DNA of 7,023 bases from Acidimicrobiales bacterium. Lineage in GTDB: Bacteria > Actinomycetota > Acidimicrobiia > Acidimicrobiales > Palsa-688. The stretch lies in assembly GCA_030039575.1 (NCBI GenBank), contig JASHVH010000429.1, positions 1 to 7,023 of the forward strand, in the 5' to 3' direction. Position 1 is the stretch's first letter, and each line of letters opens with the position of its first letter. Made by a program: the position numbers and the translations under genes. The notes under the pieces are model-generated. The model saw only the letters and a list, made by a program, of their open reading frames with translations, did no database searches and was not told where the DNA came from. Of the stretch, positions 1 through 5,816 are shown piece after piece.

Positions 1-665
1 TGATTTTCCTCATCTCGGTCCCGCTGATCCTCATCGTGTCTCTCGTCGTCGCGGTGCTCGTCTACGAGCAAGTCCCAGGATGGCGGCTCTTTCGTTTTCT
101 CTTCTTCATCCCGAACGTTCTCTCGCCGGTGATCGTCGGCGAGCTGTTCAGTACCTTCTTCTTGCCGGGGGGACTGGCCGACGAGCCCTTGCGAATATTC
201 GGCCTCGGGCAGTTCGCCTGGCTCTCGAGCCCCTGGGGCGCGCGATGGGTCATCATCCTGGCCCTGGTGTGGACTTCGTTCGGCTTTGGGATGGTCGTCA
301 TCCTCTCCGCGATGACGACAATCGACCCGTCCCTCTACGACGCCGCGGCCATCGACGGTGCGTCTTGGTTCCGCCGCCTCCGTTCGATCACCGTGCCCAT
401 GATCTCGGGCTCGCTCGAGTTCCTGAGCGTGATCAATGTGATCTACACTTTCACCTCGCTGTTCGCGTTCGTGTACGTAATTAGCGCAGGCGGCCCGGGA
501 TTTTCTACCACGACGGTCGACTATTACGTCTATACGACAACGTTCGAGAACGGGCAGTTCGGCTATGGCGCCGCGCTCGCTCTCATCTTGTTCCTCATCG
601 TTATCGCTCTCACTCTCGCCCAAATCAAGCTCTTCCCCCAGCGAGAGGTGCAGCAAGGTGCCTGA
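1..665 (+). CDS. Carbohydrate ABC transporter permease, MalF/UgpA type (CUT1), 5' end missing
   Basis: This is one of two membrane subunits of a sugar importer. The reading frame is open from position 3 and continues upstream of the window; GTG 36 is internal to a hydrophobic helix and is not a credible start. About 220 residues are visible. By comparison with the family, the N-terminus and first one or two helices lie outside. The visible part begins in a membrane segment and runs into the MalF-type stretch FRFLFFIPNVLSPVIVGE. Further helices lie near nt 245-310, 420-485 and 565-630. The cytoplasmic EAA loop that contacts the ATPase is at nt 339-410: DAAAIDGA, then ITVP. The usual final Pro of this loop is Gly (codon 408-410). 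The TGA at 663-665 overlaps the GTG start of the next permease, implying coupled translation and a 1:1 heterodimer. The family call is firm; the substrate is unknown. Confidence 0.93.
   Translation, partial: IFLISVPLILIVSLVVAVLVYEQVPGWRLFRFLFFIPNVLSPVIVGELFSTFFLPGGLADEPLRIFGLGQFAWLSSPWGARWVIILALVWTSFGFGMVVILSAMTTIDPSLYDAAAIDGASWFRRLRSITVPMISGSLEFLSVINVIYTFTSLFAFVYVISAGGPGFSTTTVDYYVYTTTFENGQFGYGAALALILFLIVIALTLAQIKLFPQREVQQGA
643..650 (+). promoter_or_regulatory. Ribosome binding site deciding the start of the second permease
   Basis: GAGAGGTG lies inside the end of the upstream permease gene, seven bases before GTG 658. It supports GTG 658 over ATG 703, which has no comparably spaced purine-rich site. 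It also makes the earlier ATG at 565 unlikely, because that start would need a 100-base out-of-frame overlap encoding a Ser/Leu-rich stretch unlike a permease N-terminus. Confidence 0.6.
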
Positions 666-1539
666 GCGCAACTGGGCGCGGCGCAGGGCAGGCCGTGCAG
701 CCATGGCAGGCCCCATGCGCCTGGGGCGGTTCTCGAGAGGGACGGTTTTCGCGCTCCTCTGCCTACTCGGGGCCTCGACGATTTACCCCCTCGTCTTCAT
801 GGCGTTCAACTCAATGCGCTCGTCCCAGCAGTTCGAGGTCAACCCCTATGGGCTCCCGACTCACTTCACACTGAGCGACGTGCAGGACCTGCTCAACCAA
901 GTACCTTTCCTGGCGAGCATCCTGCACTCGCTGATCGTCGTGGTGCCGGCCGTTATATTGGCCACGCTTTCCTCCGCTCTCACTGCCTTCGTGCTCACGA
1001 AGACGCCGGTTCGCATCGGCAAAGCCCTCTTCGCGCTGATGCTCTCCATCATGTTCATGCCCGGTATCGTCGTCCTGCTGCCGTTGTATGTCGAGGTGGC
1101 CCGCGTGGGGCTCGCCAACAACTTCCTGCCCGCCATCCTCATCTACACGGCCTTGAACATCCCTTACGGGACTTACCTCTTGCGCTCCAACTTTCGGGCC
1201 ATCCCCGACTCTGTCGTCGAAGCTGCCCGCGTCGACGGCGGCAGCTGGGCGCGCATATTTGTGCTTGTCATCTTGCCGATCGCCAAGCCTGGGATCGTCA
1301 CAGTAGGCATCCTGACCTTCCTAAACATCTGGAACGAGCTGTTCATCAGCCTCGTCCTGCTCCACACGCCCTCGACGGAGATGGTTACCCCGACGCTTGC
1401 CCAGCTGAGCGGGCGCTTTACCACCGACATCCCCCTTCTCATGGCGGGCCTCTTCCTCGCTGCGCTGCCCACGCTGCTCCTTTACCTCGTCACAGCGCGC
1501 GTCTTCATCCGAGGCATGCTCGCTGGGGTCGTGCGATGA
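658..1539 (+). CDS. Carbohydrate ABC transporter permease, MalG/UgpE type (CUT1)
   Basis: This is the second membrane subunit, 293 residues from GTG 658, a normal length for MalG-type proteins. A basic N-terminus (residues 1-20) leads into a first helix around residues 22-42, then a periplasmic stretch and about five further helices. The EAA loop is canonical: EAARVDGGSW from about residue 188, followed by ILPIAKPG, as expected for the helix that docks on the nucleotide-binding subunit. A typical family signature, NIWNELF, follows. The gene overlaps the upstream permease by eight bases and the downstream SDR by ATGA (1536-1539), so these genes are almost certainly co-transcribed. No ATPase gene is in the window. 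CUT1 systems often use an ATPase encoded elsewhere, such as MsiK in streptomycetes, so this does not imply a broken transporter. Confidence 0.95.
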   Translation: MPERNWARRRAGRAAMAGPMRLGRFSRGTVFALLCLLGASTIYPLVFMAFNSMRSSQQFEVNPYGLPTHFTLSDVQDLLNQVPFLASILHSLIVVVPAVILATLSSALTAFVLTKTPVRIGKALFALMLSIMFMPGIVVLLPLYVEVARVGLANNFLPAILIYTALNIPYGTYLLRSNFRAIPDSVVEAARVDGGSWARIFVLVILPIAKPGIVTVGILTFLNIWNELFISLVLLHTPSTEMVTPTLAQLSGRFTTDIPLLMAGLFLAALPTLLLYLVTARVFIRGMLAGVVR

Positions 1540-2315
1540 GCACAGTGGGTAGGCGCCGGACGGTGAGCGTGAACGCCGGCCCGCACGCCGGCAGGCGCGC
1601 ACTCGTCACCGGGGCGGCGAACGGCATCGGACGCGCCATCGCGCGCCGCCTGACCGCCGGCGGCGCGACGGTGACGGCGCTCGATGTTGAGCCCGTGACG
1701 GACGACGCCTGGCCGGCTGTGCGCTACGACTTGTCCGAGACGTCCGGCCTCGAGGCGCTCGTCGAGCAGCTTGAACTCGACGGCGCCGGCGTCGACATCC
1801 TCGTCAACGCGGCCGGGATCCAGGGTCACTTCGACCTGGCGCAGCCTTCTGCCGAGGTCCTGCGCCACGTGCTCGCCGTCGACCTCGAGGCCCCCTTGCT
1901 ACTCGCCAGCCTGCTCGGCGTCCGCATGGCAGACCGCGGCTACGGACGCATCCTCAACGTGACCAGCGTCCATGCCGCTCTCGGCGAACGCGGCGGGCTT
2001 GCTTATGACAGCGCGAAAGCTGCCCTCGAGCAGGCCACGAGGACCCTGGCCATCGAGCTAGGTGGCGGCGGGGTGTTGTGCAACGCAGTGGCCCCGGGCT
2101 TCGTCGAGACGCGGATGGCGGTCGTGGACGGGGTGCTCGAGACGCGCACCCGCCGCTTCAAGGAACTGTACGTGCGAAGTGGTCGGATCCCGCTACAGCG
2201 CGCCGCCGAGGCAGAGGACATCGCCGGCCTTAGCTCGTGGCTGTGCTCCACGGACAATACCTACGTGACCGGCCAGGTGATCCGCGTTGACGGCGGGATG
2301 TCGGTGACCTTATGA
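1536..2315 (+). CDS. Classical short-chain dehydrogenase/reductase, NAD-type
   Basis: This is a 259-residue classical SDR, a predicted soluble NAD(P)-dependent oxidoreductase acting on a hydroxyl/keto group. The Rossmann motif TGAANGIG is at residues 25-32. Asp50 at the end of the second strand (TALDVEP) is the usual sign of NAD preference. The structural motif reads NAAG (91-94) instead of NNAG. The catalytic set is Ser144, Tyr157 and Lys161 (YDSAK), with APG at 186-188 and a C-terminal TGQVIRVDGG. The Asn normally found in the fourth active-site position appears to be Asp116 (AVDLEAP). ATG 1536 overlaps the permease stop as ATGA, and the gene ends in another ATGA with the regulator. Its place inside a sugar-transport operon suggests it oxidises the imported sugar or a derivative. 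General annotations such as oxoacyl-ACP reductase would be over-reading; the substrate is not known. Confidence 0.92.
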   Translation: MSTVGRRRTVSVNAGPHAGRRALVTGAANGIGRAIARRLTAGGATVTALDVEPVTDDAWPAVRYDLSETSGLEALVEQLELDGAGVDILVNAAGIQGHFDLAQPSAEVLRHVLAVDLEAPLLLASLLGVRMADRGYGRILNVTSVHAALGERGGLAYDSAKAALEQATRTLAIELGGGGVLCNAVAPGFVETRMAVVDGVLETRTRRFKELYVRSGRIPLQRAAEAEDIAGLSSWLCSTDNTYVTGQVIRVDGGMSVTL

Positions 2316-3232
2316 GCGGGCGCCAGGCGAGGCCGAGGAGCACGCCCTCTGTCGGCCTGGAGCACCCTTCAGCCGGACGCGCGGAAGCCGACGGAATAAC
2401 CCCGAACGGAAGGTCACGGCGCGTGAGCGCGCTGGCGAGCGCGGTCAACGAGGCACCACCGGCCGGGGGGGCCCAGCTCACAGGGGCAGACCGGGTTCTC
2501 GCCACCTTGAAGGTGCTCGCCTGCCGGCCCGAGGGAGCGGGGCTGCACGACCTCGCTCGCCAGCTCACTTCGCCGAAATCGAGCGTCCACCGGGCGCTCG
2601 CTGCGCTCCGGCGAGCGGGCCTGGTTGACCAGGACCGCAGCGGCCGGTACTGGGTCAGCTGGGAGCTGTTGCACCTTGCCTTCGACTATTACGAACGCCT
2701 CGACAACGTGAACCGCGTCCGCCCCGCGCTCGTCGCGCTGAGCGAGCGCTTCGGCGAGACGGTGCACTACGCCACCCTGGATGGCGCGGAGGTGGTCTAC
2801 CAGGCCAAGGTGCAGCCGGCCGCGCCGCTCTTTCACATGAGCTCGAGCGTCGGCGGGCGCAACCCGGCCTACTGCACCGGCGTCGGCAAGGCGATCCTCG
2901 CCTTCGAGCTGAATGACCGCGCCGCCGTGGACAAGTTCGTGGCTGAGCACGGCCCGCTCGTCGCCCGCACAGCCAACACGATCACCGACGCTGACGCGCT
3001 GCACAAGGACCTCGCGGCAACGCGCCGTCGCGGCTACGGGCTCGATCGCGAGGAACGGGAGCGAGGCGTCGTCTGCCTTGGCGTACCGGTCTTCTTCGCC
3101 TCGACGACAGTGCCGGCAGGGGCCATTAGCATCGCCGCCGTCGCGCATCGCACGCCACTCCATGAACTGCAGCGTCGAGCCGGCGAGATCCGGGAAATCA
3201 TACGACGCGAGCTCGGTCGGGTGCTTCCCTGA
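2312..3232 (+). CDS. IclR-family transcriptional regulator
   Basis: The N-terminal winged helix-turn-helix spans about residues 58-122 (GADRVLATLKVLA, then LARQLTSPKSSVHRALAALR, then the wing at SGRYWVSW). The C-terminal IclR effector-binding domain follows, with YCTGVGKAILA at 187-197 and RRRGYGLDREERERG followed by LGVPVFF. The family usually binds DNA as a dimer or tetramer and responds to a small catabolite. Start choice is uncertain. ATG 2312 overlaps the SDR stop as ATGA, matching the other junctions, and gives 306 residues. GTG 2423 has a much better ribosome binding site (2408-2413) and gives 269 residues, a more usual length. The extra 37 residues are polar, apparently disordered, and use more A/T-ending codons than the body. 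Co-transcription with the permeases and SDR suggests feedback control of this locus. No inducer can be inferred. Confidence 0.94.
   Translation: MSGRQARPRSTPSVGLEHPSAGRAEADGITPNGRSRRVSALASAVNEAPPAGGAQLTGADRVLATLKVLACRPEGAGLHDLARQLTSPKSSVHRALAALRRAGLVDQDRSGRYWVSWELLHLAFDYYERLDNVNRVRPALVALSERFGETVHYATLDGAEVVYQAKVQPAAPLFHMSSSVGGRNPAYCTGVGKAILAFELNDRAAVDKFVAEHGPLVARTANTITDADALHKDLAATRRRGYGLDREERERGVVCLGVPVFFASTTVPAGAISIAAVAHRTPLHELQRRAGEIREIIRRELGRVLP
2408..2413 (+). promoter_or_regulatory. Strong candidate ribosome binding site inside the 5' part of the IclR frame
   Basis: GGAAGG lies nine bases before the in-frame GTG at 2423. It is closer to consensus than anything before ATG 2312, where only a GGCGGG about 14 bases upstream is visible. 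It suggests that the regulator is made, at least in part, from GTG 2423. Confidence 0.5.
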
Positions 3233-3240
3233 GGGGCGGC

Positions 3241-3298
3241 CCAACCATCGGTCGCCCGCCCCGAACGGCACACCCGCGGCGCGGCGGGCGCCGGTTGG
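3241..3298. terminator. Imperfect inverted repeat between convergent genes, possible bidirectional terminator
   Basis: The left arm (3241-3260, beginning CCAACC and ending CGCCCGCC) pairs with the right arm (3283-3298, GGCGGGCGCCGGTTGG). There is one mismatch, a four-base bulge and a loop of about 22 bases. It occupies almost the whole 67-base gap between the IclR stop and the stop of the binding-protein gene, where a terminator serving both strands is expected. Neither side has a strong T-run; only TTGGTTT follows on the plus strand. GC-rich sequence forms such repeats by chance, so the call is tentative. Confidence 0.35.
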
Positions 3299-3299
3299 T

Positions 3300-4703
3300 T
3301 TAGCTCTTGGACGAAGCTAAGTAGCTCTGCATCTGCGCTTGCATGCTCGAAGCGGCGCTCGATGGGCTGGTTGTACCGCTGAACACTGCATTGTTGGTCT
3401 GGTACCAGTAGGAGCAGATGCTGCCCGGCATAATGTTGTCGAAGGCCTCGGCGAGGTAGTAATGCTGGACCTTAATGTAGTTGTAGACCGAAGCGAGCAA
3501 CGGCTGCGCTTTGATGAAGGCGGGCGTGAGCGTGAAGGACGTGTTGTTAGGGAGCTGCCCGAGCTCGTTCACTGCCAGCGTCTGTACCTTCACCGAAGTC
3601 AGGAACTCGATGAGCTTCAGGTCGTCGGCGACGTGCTTCGAGTTCTTGAAGATCACGTAAGTGTTGTTTGGGCCCCCCGATAGCGCGTGCGGGTACTTCG
3701 AGCCGGGCAACGCCGGCACGGGGAAGAGCCCGACGTTGTCAAGCCCGAGGCCGGCCGTGATCTGCGAGTCGTAGTACTCGCCGGTGATGGTCATGGCCGC
3801 CTTGCCTGCCGCGTACTCGGCGATGCCACTCGTGTAGGTGAGCGACGGGGCGTCGGAGTTGGTGAGGCCGTCGGCGTAGAGCTCGTGCCACGCAGTGTAC
3901 GGCCCGGTGAGCGTGGGGCTGTTGAGGGAGGACTTGCCGTTGTACATCTGCAGCACGCCGTTATCGCCCACGAGGCCTGAGATCAGGGCGTCCTCGGTCC
4001 AGGCTCCAAAGTACCCCTCCTTCTCGCCAAACTCGAAGGGGGTAATGCCGTCCGCCTTGAGCTTCTTGGCGAGCGTGATGAGCCCCGCCCAGGTCTGCGG
4101 GAACGGCCCGGTGATACCGGCCTTCTTGAAGTCTTCCTTGTTGTAGTAGACGACGTACCAGTAGCCGGCTCCGTAGGGGACGCCGTAGATCTGGCCGTTC
4201 GACGAATAGCCCGACGTGTCGAACTGCCAACCGTCGTAGAGCGAAGCGATGTAGGACTTCGACAGGTGGCTATTGAGCGGTTCGAGGTATTGGGCGTTCT
4301 GCAGTACCTGGCCCCCGGTGTACAGCTGGGCGACGTCGGGGGTCGTCCCGGCGACCTCTGAGGACCGCAACAGCGTCTCGAACGATGTCGACGCGGCGAA
4401 GGGCTGCTGAATGAGGTCGACCTTGATGTCCGGGTTTTGCCGTTCGAACATCTCGACACCGGTGTGGACGAAGGACTTCGACAGCGGGACTGTCGCGCTG
4501 CCCGCCGCAAGCGGGTCGTTCCACATCGTGATGGTCGTCACGCTGGTCGTGGAAGGCCTTACGCTCGCTCCGGCGACAGCCGCGTCCGAAGCGGCGAGCG
4601 CCACCCCCACGCAGATACTGAGACCCACACGCAGAGTGCTCGAACGGGAAACCTGGCGCCGCAGTCCCCTAGCGGCGTGTGGCTCACGACTTGCAATGTT
4701 CAT
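3300..4703 (-). CDS. Extracellular solute-binding protein of a carbohydrate ABC transporter (SBP_bac_1 type)
   Basis: This is the extracytoplasmic receptor that would capture the substrate and deliver it to the permeases. From ATG 4703 it has 467 residues, the upper range of CUT1 binding proteins. A basic N-terminus with RRQVSR is followed by a hydrophobic core (about residues 24-38) and a plausible AVA/GA signal-peptidase site near 44/45. The mature protein starts with the typical TITMWND, then PDIKVDLIQQ, PDVAQLYTGG, IYGVPYGAGYWYVVYYNK and EYAAGKAAMTITGEYY, all family-like. ATG 4703 is chosen over ATG 4727 because GGGGGTG (4715-4709) stands five bases before it. The only signal-region Cys (Cys31, in LSIC) does not make a good lipobox. 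The gene converges on the IclR gene, although in many CUT1 operons it precedes the permeases on the same strand. Pairing with the nearby permeases is inferred. The sugar is unknown. Confidence 0.93.
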   Translation of the reverse strand: MNIASREPHAARGLRRQVSRSSTLRVGLSICVGVALAASDAAVAGASVRPSTTSVTTITMWNDPLAAGSATVPLSKSFVHTGVEMFERQNPDIKVDLIQQPFAASTSFETLLRSSEVAGTTPDVAQLYTGGQVLQNAQYLEPLNSHLSKSYIASLYDGWQFDTSGYSSNGQIYGVPYGAGYWYVVYYNKEDFKKAGITGPFPQTWAGLITLAKKLKADGITPFEFGEKEGYFGAWTEDALISGLVGDNGVLQMYNGKSSLNSPTLTGPYTAWHELYADGLTNSDAPSLTYTSGIAEYAAGKAAMTITGEYYDSQITAGLGLDNVGLFPVPALPGSKYPHALSGGPNNTYVIFKNSKHVADDLKLIEFLTSVKVQTLAVNELGQLPNNTSFTLTPAFIKAQPLLASVYNYIKVQHYYLAEAFDNIMPGSICSYWYQTNNAVFSGTTSPSSAASSMQAQMQSYLASSKS

Positions 4704-4760
4704 GTCAACACCCCCGAGCTCGGTCATCCCAAGCCATCACGACGTTCCCAATCGGCAGAA

Positions 4761-4775
4761 TTCCGAATATCGGAA
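4761..4775. promoter_or_regulatory. Inverted repeat TTCCGA-ATA-TCGGAA, candidate operator
   Basis: Two perfect six-base arms flank a three-base centre in the divergent intergenic region. For the minus-strand transcript the repeat sits about 22-38 bases after the predicted start point, a classic position for a repressor that blocks elongation or open-complex escape. An outer GTTCC (4744-4748) also matches GGAAC (4772-4776), giving a possible nested second half-site. IclR-family operators are often short palindromes of this size, so the IclR protein encoded next door is a candidate binder, but no direct evidence links them. Confidence 0.45.
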
Positions 4776-4804
4776 CGGTCGTCCACAACCTTCCTTATCG
4801 CGAG

Positions 4805-4833
4805 AGTATAAATTGGGTCGTCGCTCGGGTCAA
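4805..4833 (-). promoter_or_regulatory. Sigma-70-like promoter for the solute-binding protein gene
   Basis: On the minus strand, TTGACC (4833-4828) and TATACT (4810-4805) are separated by exactly 17 bases. Each hexamer matches the housekeeping consensus at five of six positions. The predicted transcription start is near 4798, giving a leader of about 95 bases before ATG 4703. On the plus strand the same AT-rich patch reads TATAAA (4807-4812), but I find no matching -35 element for the divergent SDR gene. Confidence 0.6.
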
Positions 4834-4867
4834 GCCGCTCGTCGGGGGCAATATCGACCGCGGTGAC

Positions 4868-4873
4868 GGGAGG
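4868..4873 (+). promoter_or_regulatory. Ribosome binding site deciding the start of the second SDR
   Basis: GGGAGG stands nine bases before GTG 4883. It directly abuts the in-frame GTG at 4874, which rules that one out as a start. It therefore supports GTG 4883, which places the protein start about 12 residues before the Rossmann motif, as usual for the family. Confidence 0.65.
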
Positions 4874-4882
4874 GTGGAGCAG

Positions 4883-5677
4883 GTGGAGGGAAGGCTTGCC
4901 GACCGTGTCGCTCTAGTTACGGGGGCCAGCAAGGGCATCGGGCGGGCGGTGTCGATCGCGCTCGCCGCCGCGGGAGCACGGGTCTGTGCCAGCGGCCGCA
5001 ACCTCTCAGGGCTCGAGAAGACCGTGCGGGCGATCGAGGAGGCAGGAGGTTCGGCGCGCGCCTACCCATGCGATATCTGTGACGACGCAGCCGTCTGCAC
5101 CATGGTCGAGTCGGCGACGGCGGACTTTGGCCCGATCCGCATTCTGGTGAATAACGCCGGCATCGATGACGACACTCCGTTCCTCGACGTCGAACGAGCC
5201 CGCTGGCGGGAGGTCATCGGCACGAACCTCACCGCCGCCTTCGTCGTCGCGCAAGAGGTCGCCAGGCGCATGGCGTCTAGCGGCGGAGGTGTCATCCTGC
5301 ACACGGCGTCGATCGACGCCCATGGCGCCGACGGCCCCTACGTCGCCTACAACGCTTCCAAGGCGGGGTTGCTCGGCCTGAACCGCACCATGGCGACGGA
5401 GCTAGCCCGCTACGGTATCCGGTCCAACTGCGTTAGCCCAGGTTTCACGAGGACCGAGATGACCGAACTGGCGGTCGGGCCCGACCTACTGGAACATCTC
5501 GACGGCTCCTTCGACCGGGTACCCATGCGCCGGCTGGTCGAGGCTGAAGAGGTCGCCAACGCCTTCGTATTCCTCGCCTCTGACGAAGCGAGCGCCATCA
5601 CCGGAGCTGAGTTGCGTGTCGACGCCGGCTTAACCGCCAACCTTTACATCCTCGAGACTCTGCCGAAACCTGGTTGA
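4883..5677 (+). CDS. Classical short-chain dehydrogenase/reductase, NADP-type
   Basis: This is a 264-residue classical SDR from GTG 4883. The frame stays open to ATG 4679, but the extra residues are unlike an SDR and cover the promoter region of the neighbouring gene. The cofactor motif is TGASKGIG (13-20). Lys17 before its second Gly and Arg39 after the second strand (ASGRN) are the usual signs of NADP(H) preference. NNAG is at 90-93, and the tetrad is complete: Asn115, Ser143, Tyr156 and Lys160 (YNASK). SPGFTRTEM follows. The C-terminus has VDAG where VDGG is usual, then a tail of about 14 residues that may form part of the substrate pocket. It is transcribed divergently from the binding-protein gene and ends convergent with the amidohydrolase. 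A role in sugar or lactone-forming oxidation, or in reduction of a keto intermediate, is inferred from context only. Confidence 0.92.
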   Translation: MEGRLADRVALVTGASKGIGRAVSIALAAAGARVCASGRNLSGLEKTVRAIEEAGGSARAYPCDICDDAAVCTMVESATADFGPIRILVNNAGIDDDTPFLDVERARWREVIGTNLTAAFVVAQEVARRMASSGGGVILHTASIDAHGADGPYVAYNASKAGLLGLNRTMATELARYGIRSNCVSPGFTRTEMTELAVGPDLLEHLDGSFDRVPMRRLVEAEEVANAFVFLASDEASAITGAELRVDAGLTANLYILETLPKPG

Positions 5678-5816
5678 GCATCGTCCCGCCGCCCCGACCC
5701 GGCCCGGTAGCCATAAGTCGGCTCGCCAATTCGAGACCGTCCCACGAAATTCGTTCGGGCGCCCCAAATGGTCCTACCGCCTCTTTCCGCGGGGGAAGCC
5801 GCCCTGTGAACATCCA
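5678..5816. other. Gap between convergent genes, weak hairpins only
   Basis: This 139-base gap separates the convergent second SDR and amidohydrolase genes, so termination of both transcripts is expected here. I see a short hairpin CTTTCC-GCGG-GGGAAG at 5783-5798 with one G·U pair and no T-run on either strand, and a small palindrome ACGAA-A-TTCGT at 5744-5754. Neither is strong enough to call as a terminator or operator. No credible small gene is present. Confidence 0.4.

Noticed and set aside
565..657. N-terminal extension of the second permease from ATG 565
   Set aside because: It would overlap the first permease by about 100 bases and encode a Ser/Leu-rich stretch atypical of the family. 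GTG 658 has a well-placed ribosome binding site.
2414..3271. Long minus-strand open frame (285 codons) covering the IclR gene
   Set aside because: It is antisense to a clear IclR protein, lacks recognisable domains and has the Arg/Ala/Val-rich composition expected when high-GC coding sequence is read backwards.
3961..4510. Minus-strand open frames of 84-175 codons within the binding-protein gene
   Set aside because: They are alternate frames of the confirmed binding-protein coding sequence, rich in Arg, Ser and Thr, with no family resemblance.
4704..4727. Upstream start of the binding protein at ATG 4727
   Set aside because: It has no good ribosome binding site, and it adds eight residues containing an acidic residue before an otherwise basic signal-peptide start. 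ATG 4703 is better supported.
4857..4864. Perfect palindrome ACCGCGGT just before the second SDR
   Set aside because: Eight-base palindromes of pure GC core are frequent by chance at this composition, and nothing else marks it as a site.
4679..4882. N-terminal extension of the second SDR from ATG 4679
   Set aside because: It would run through the divergent promoter and the start of the binding-protein gene and add about 68 residues with no SDR character. GTG 4883 has GGGAGG at ideal spacing.
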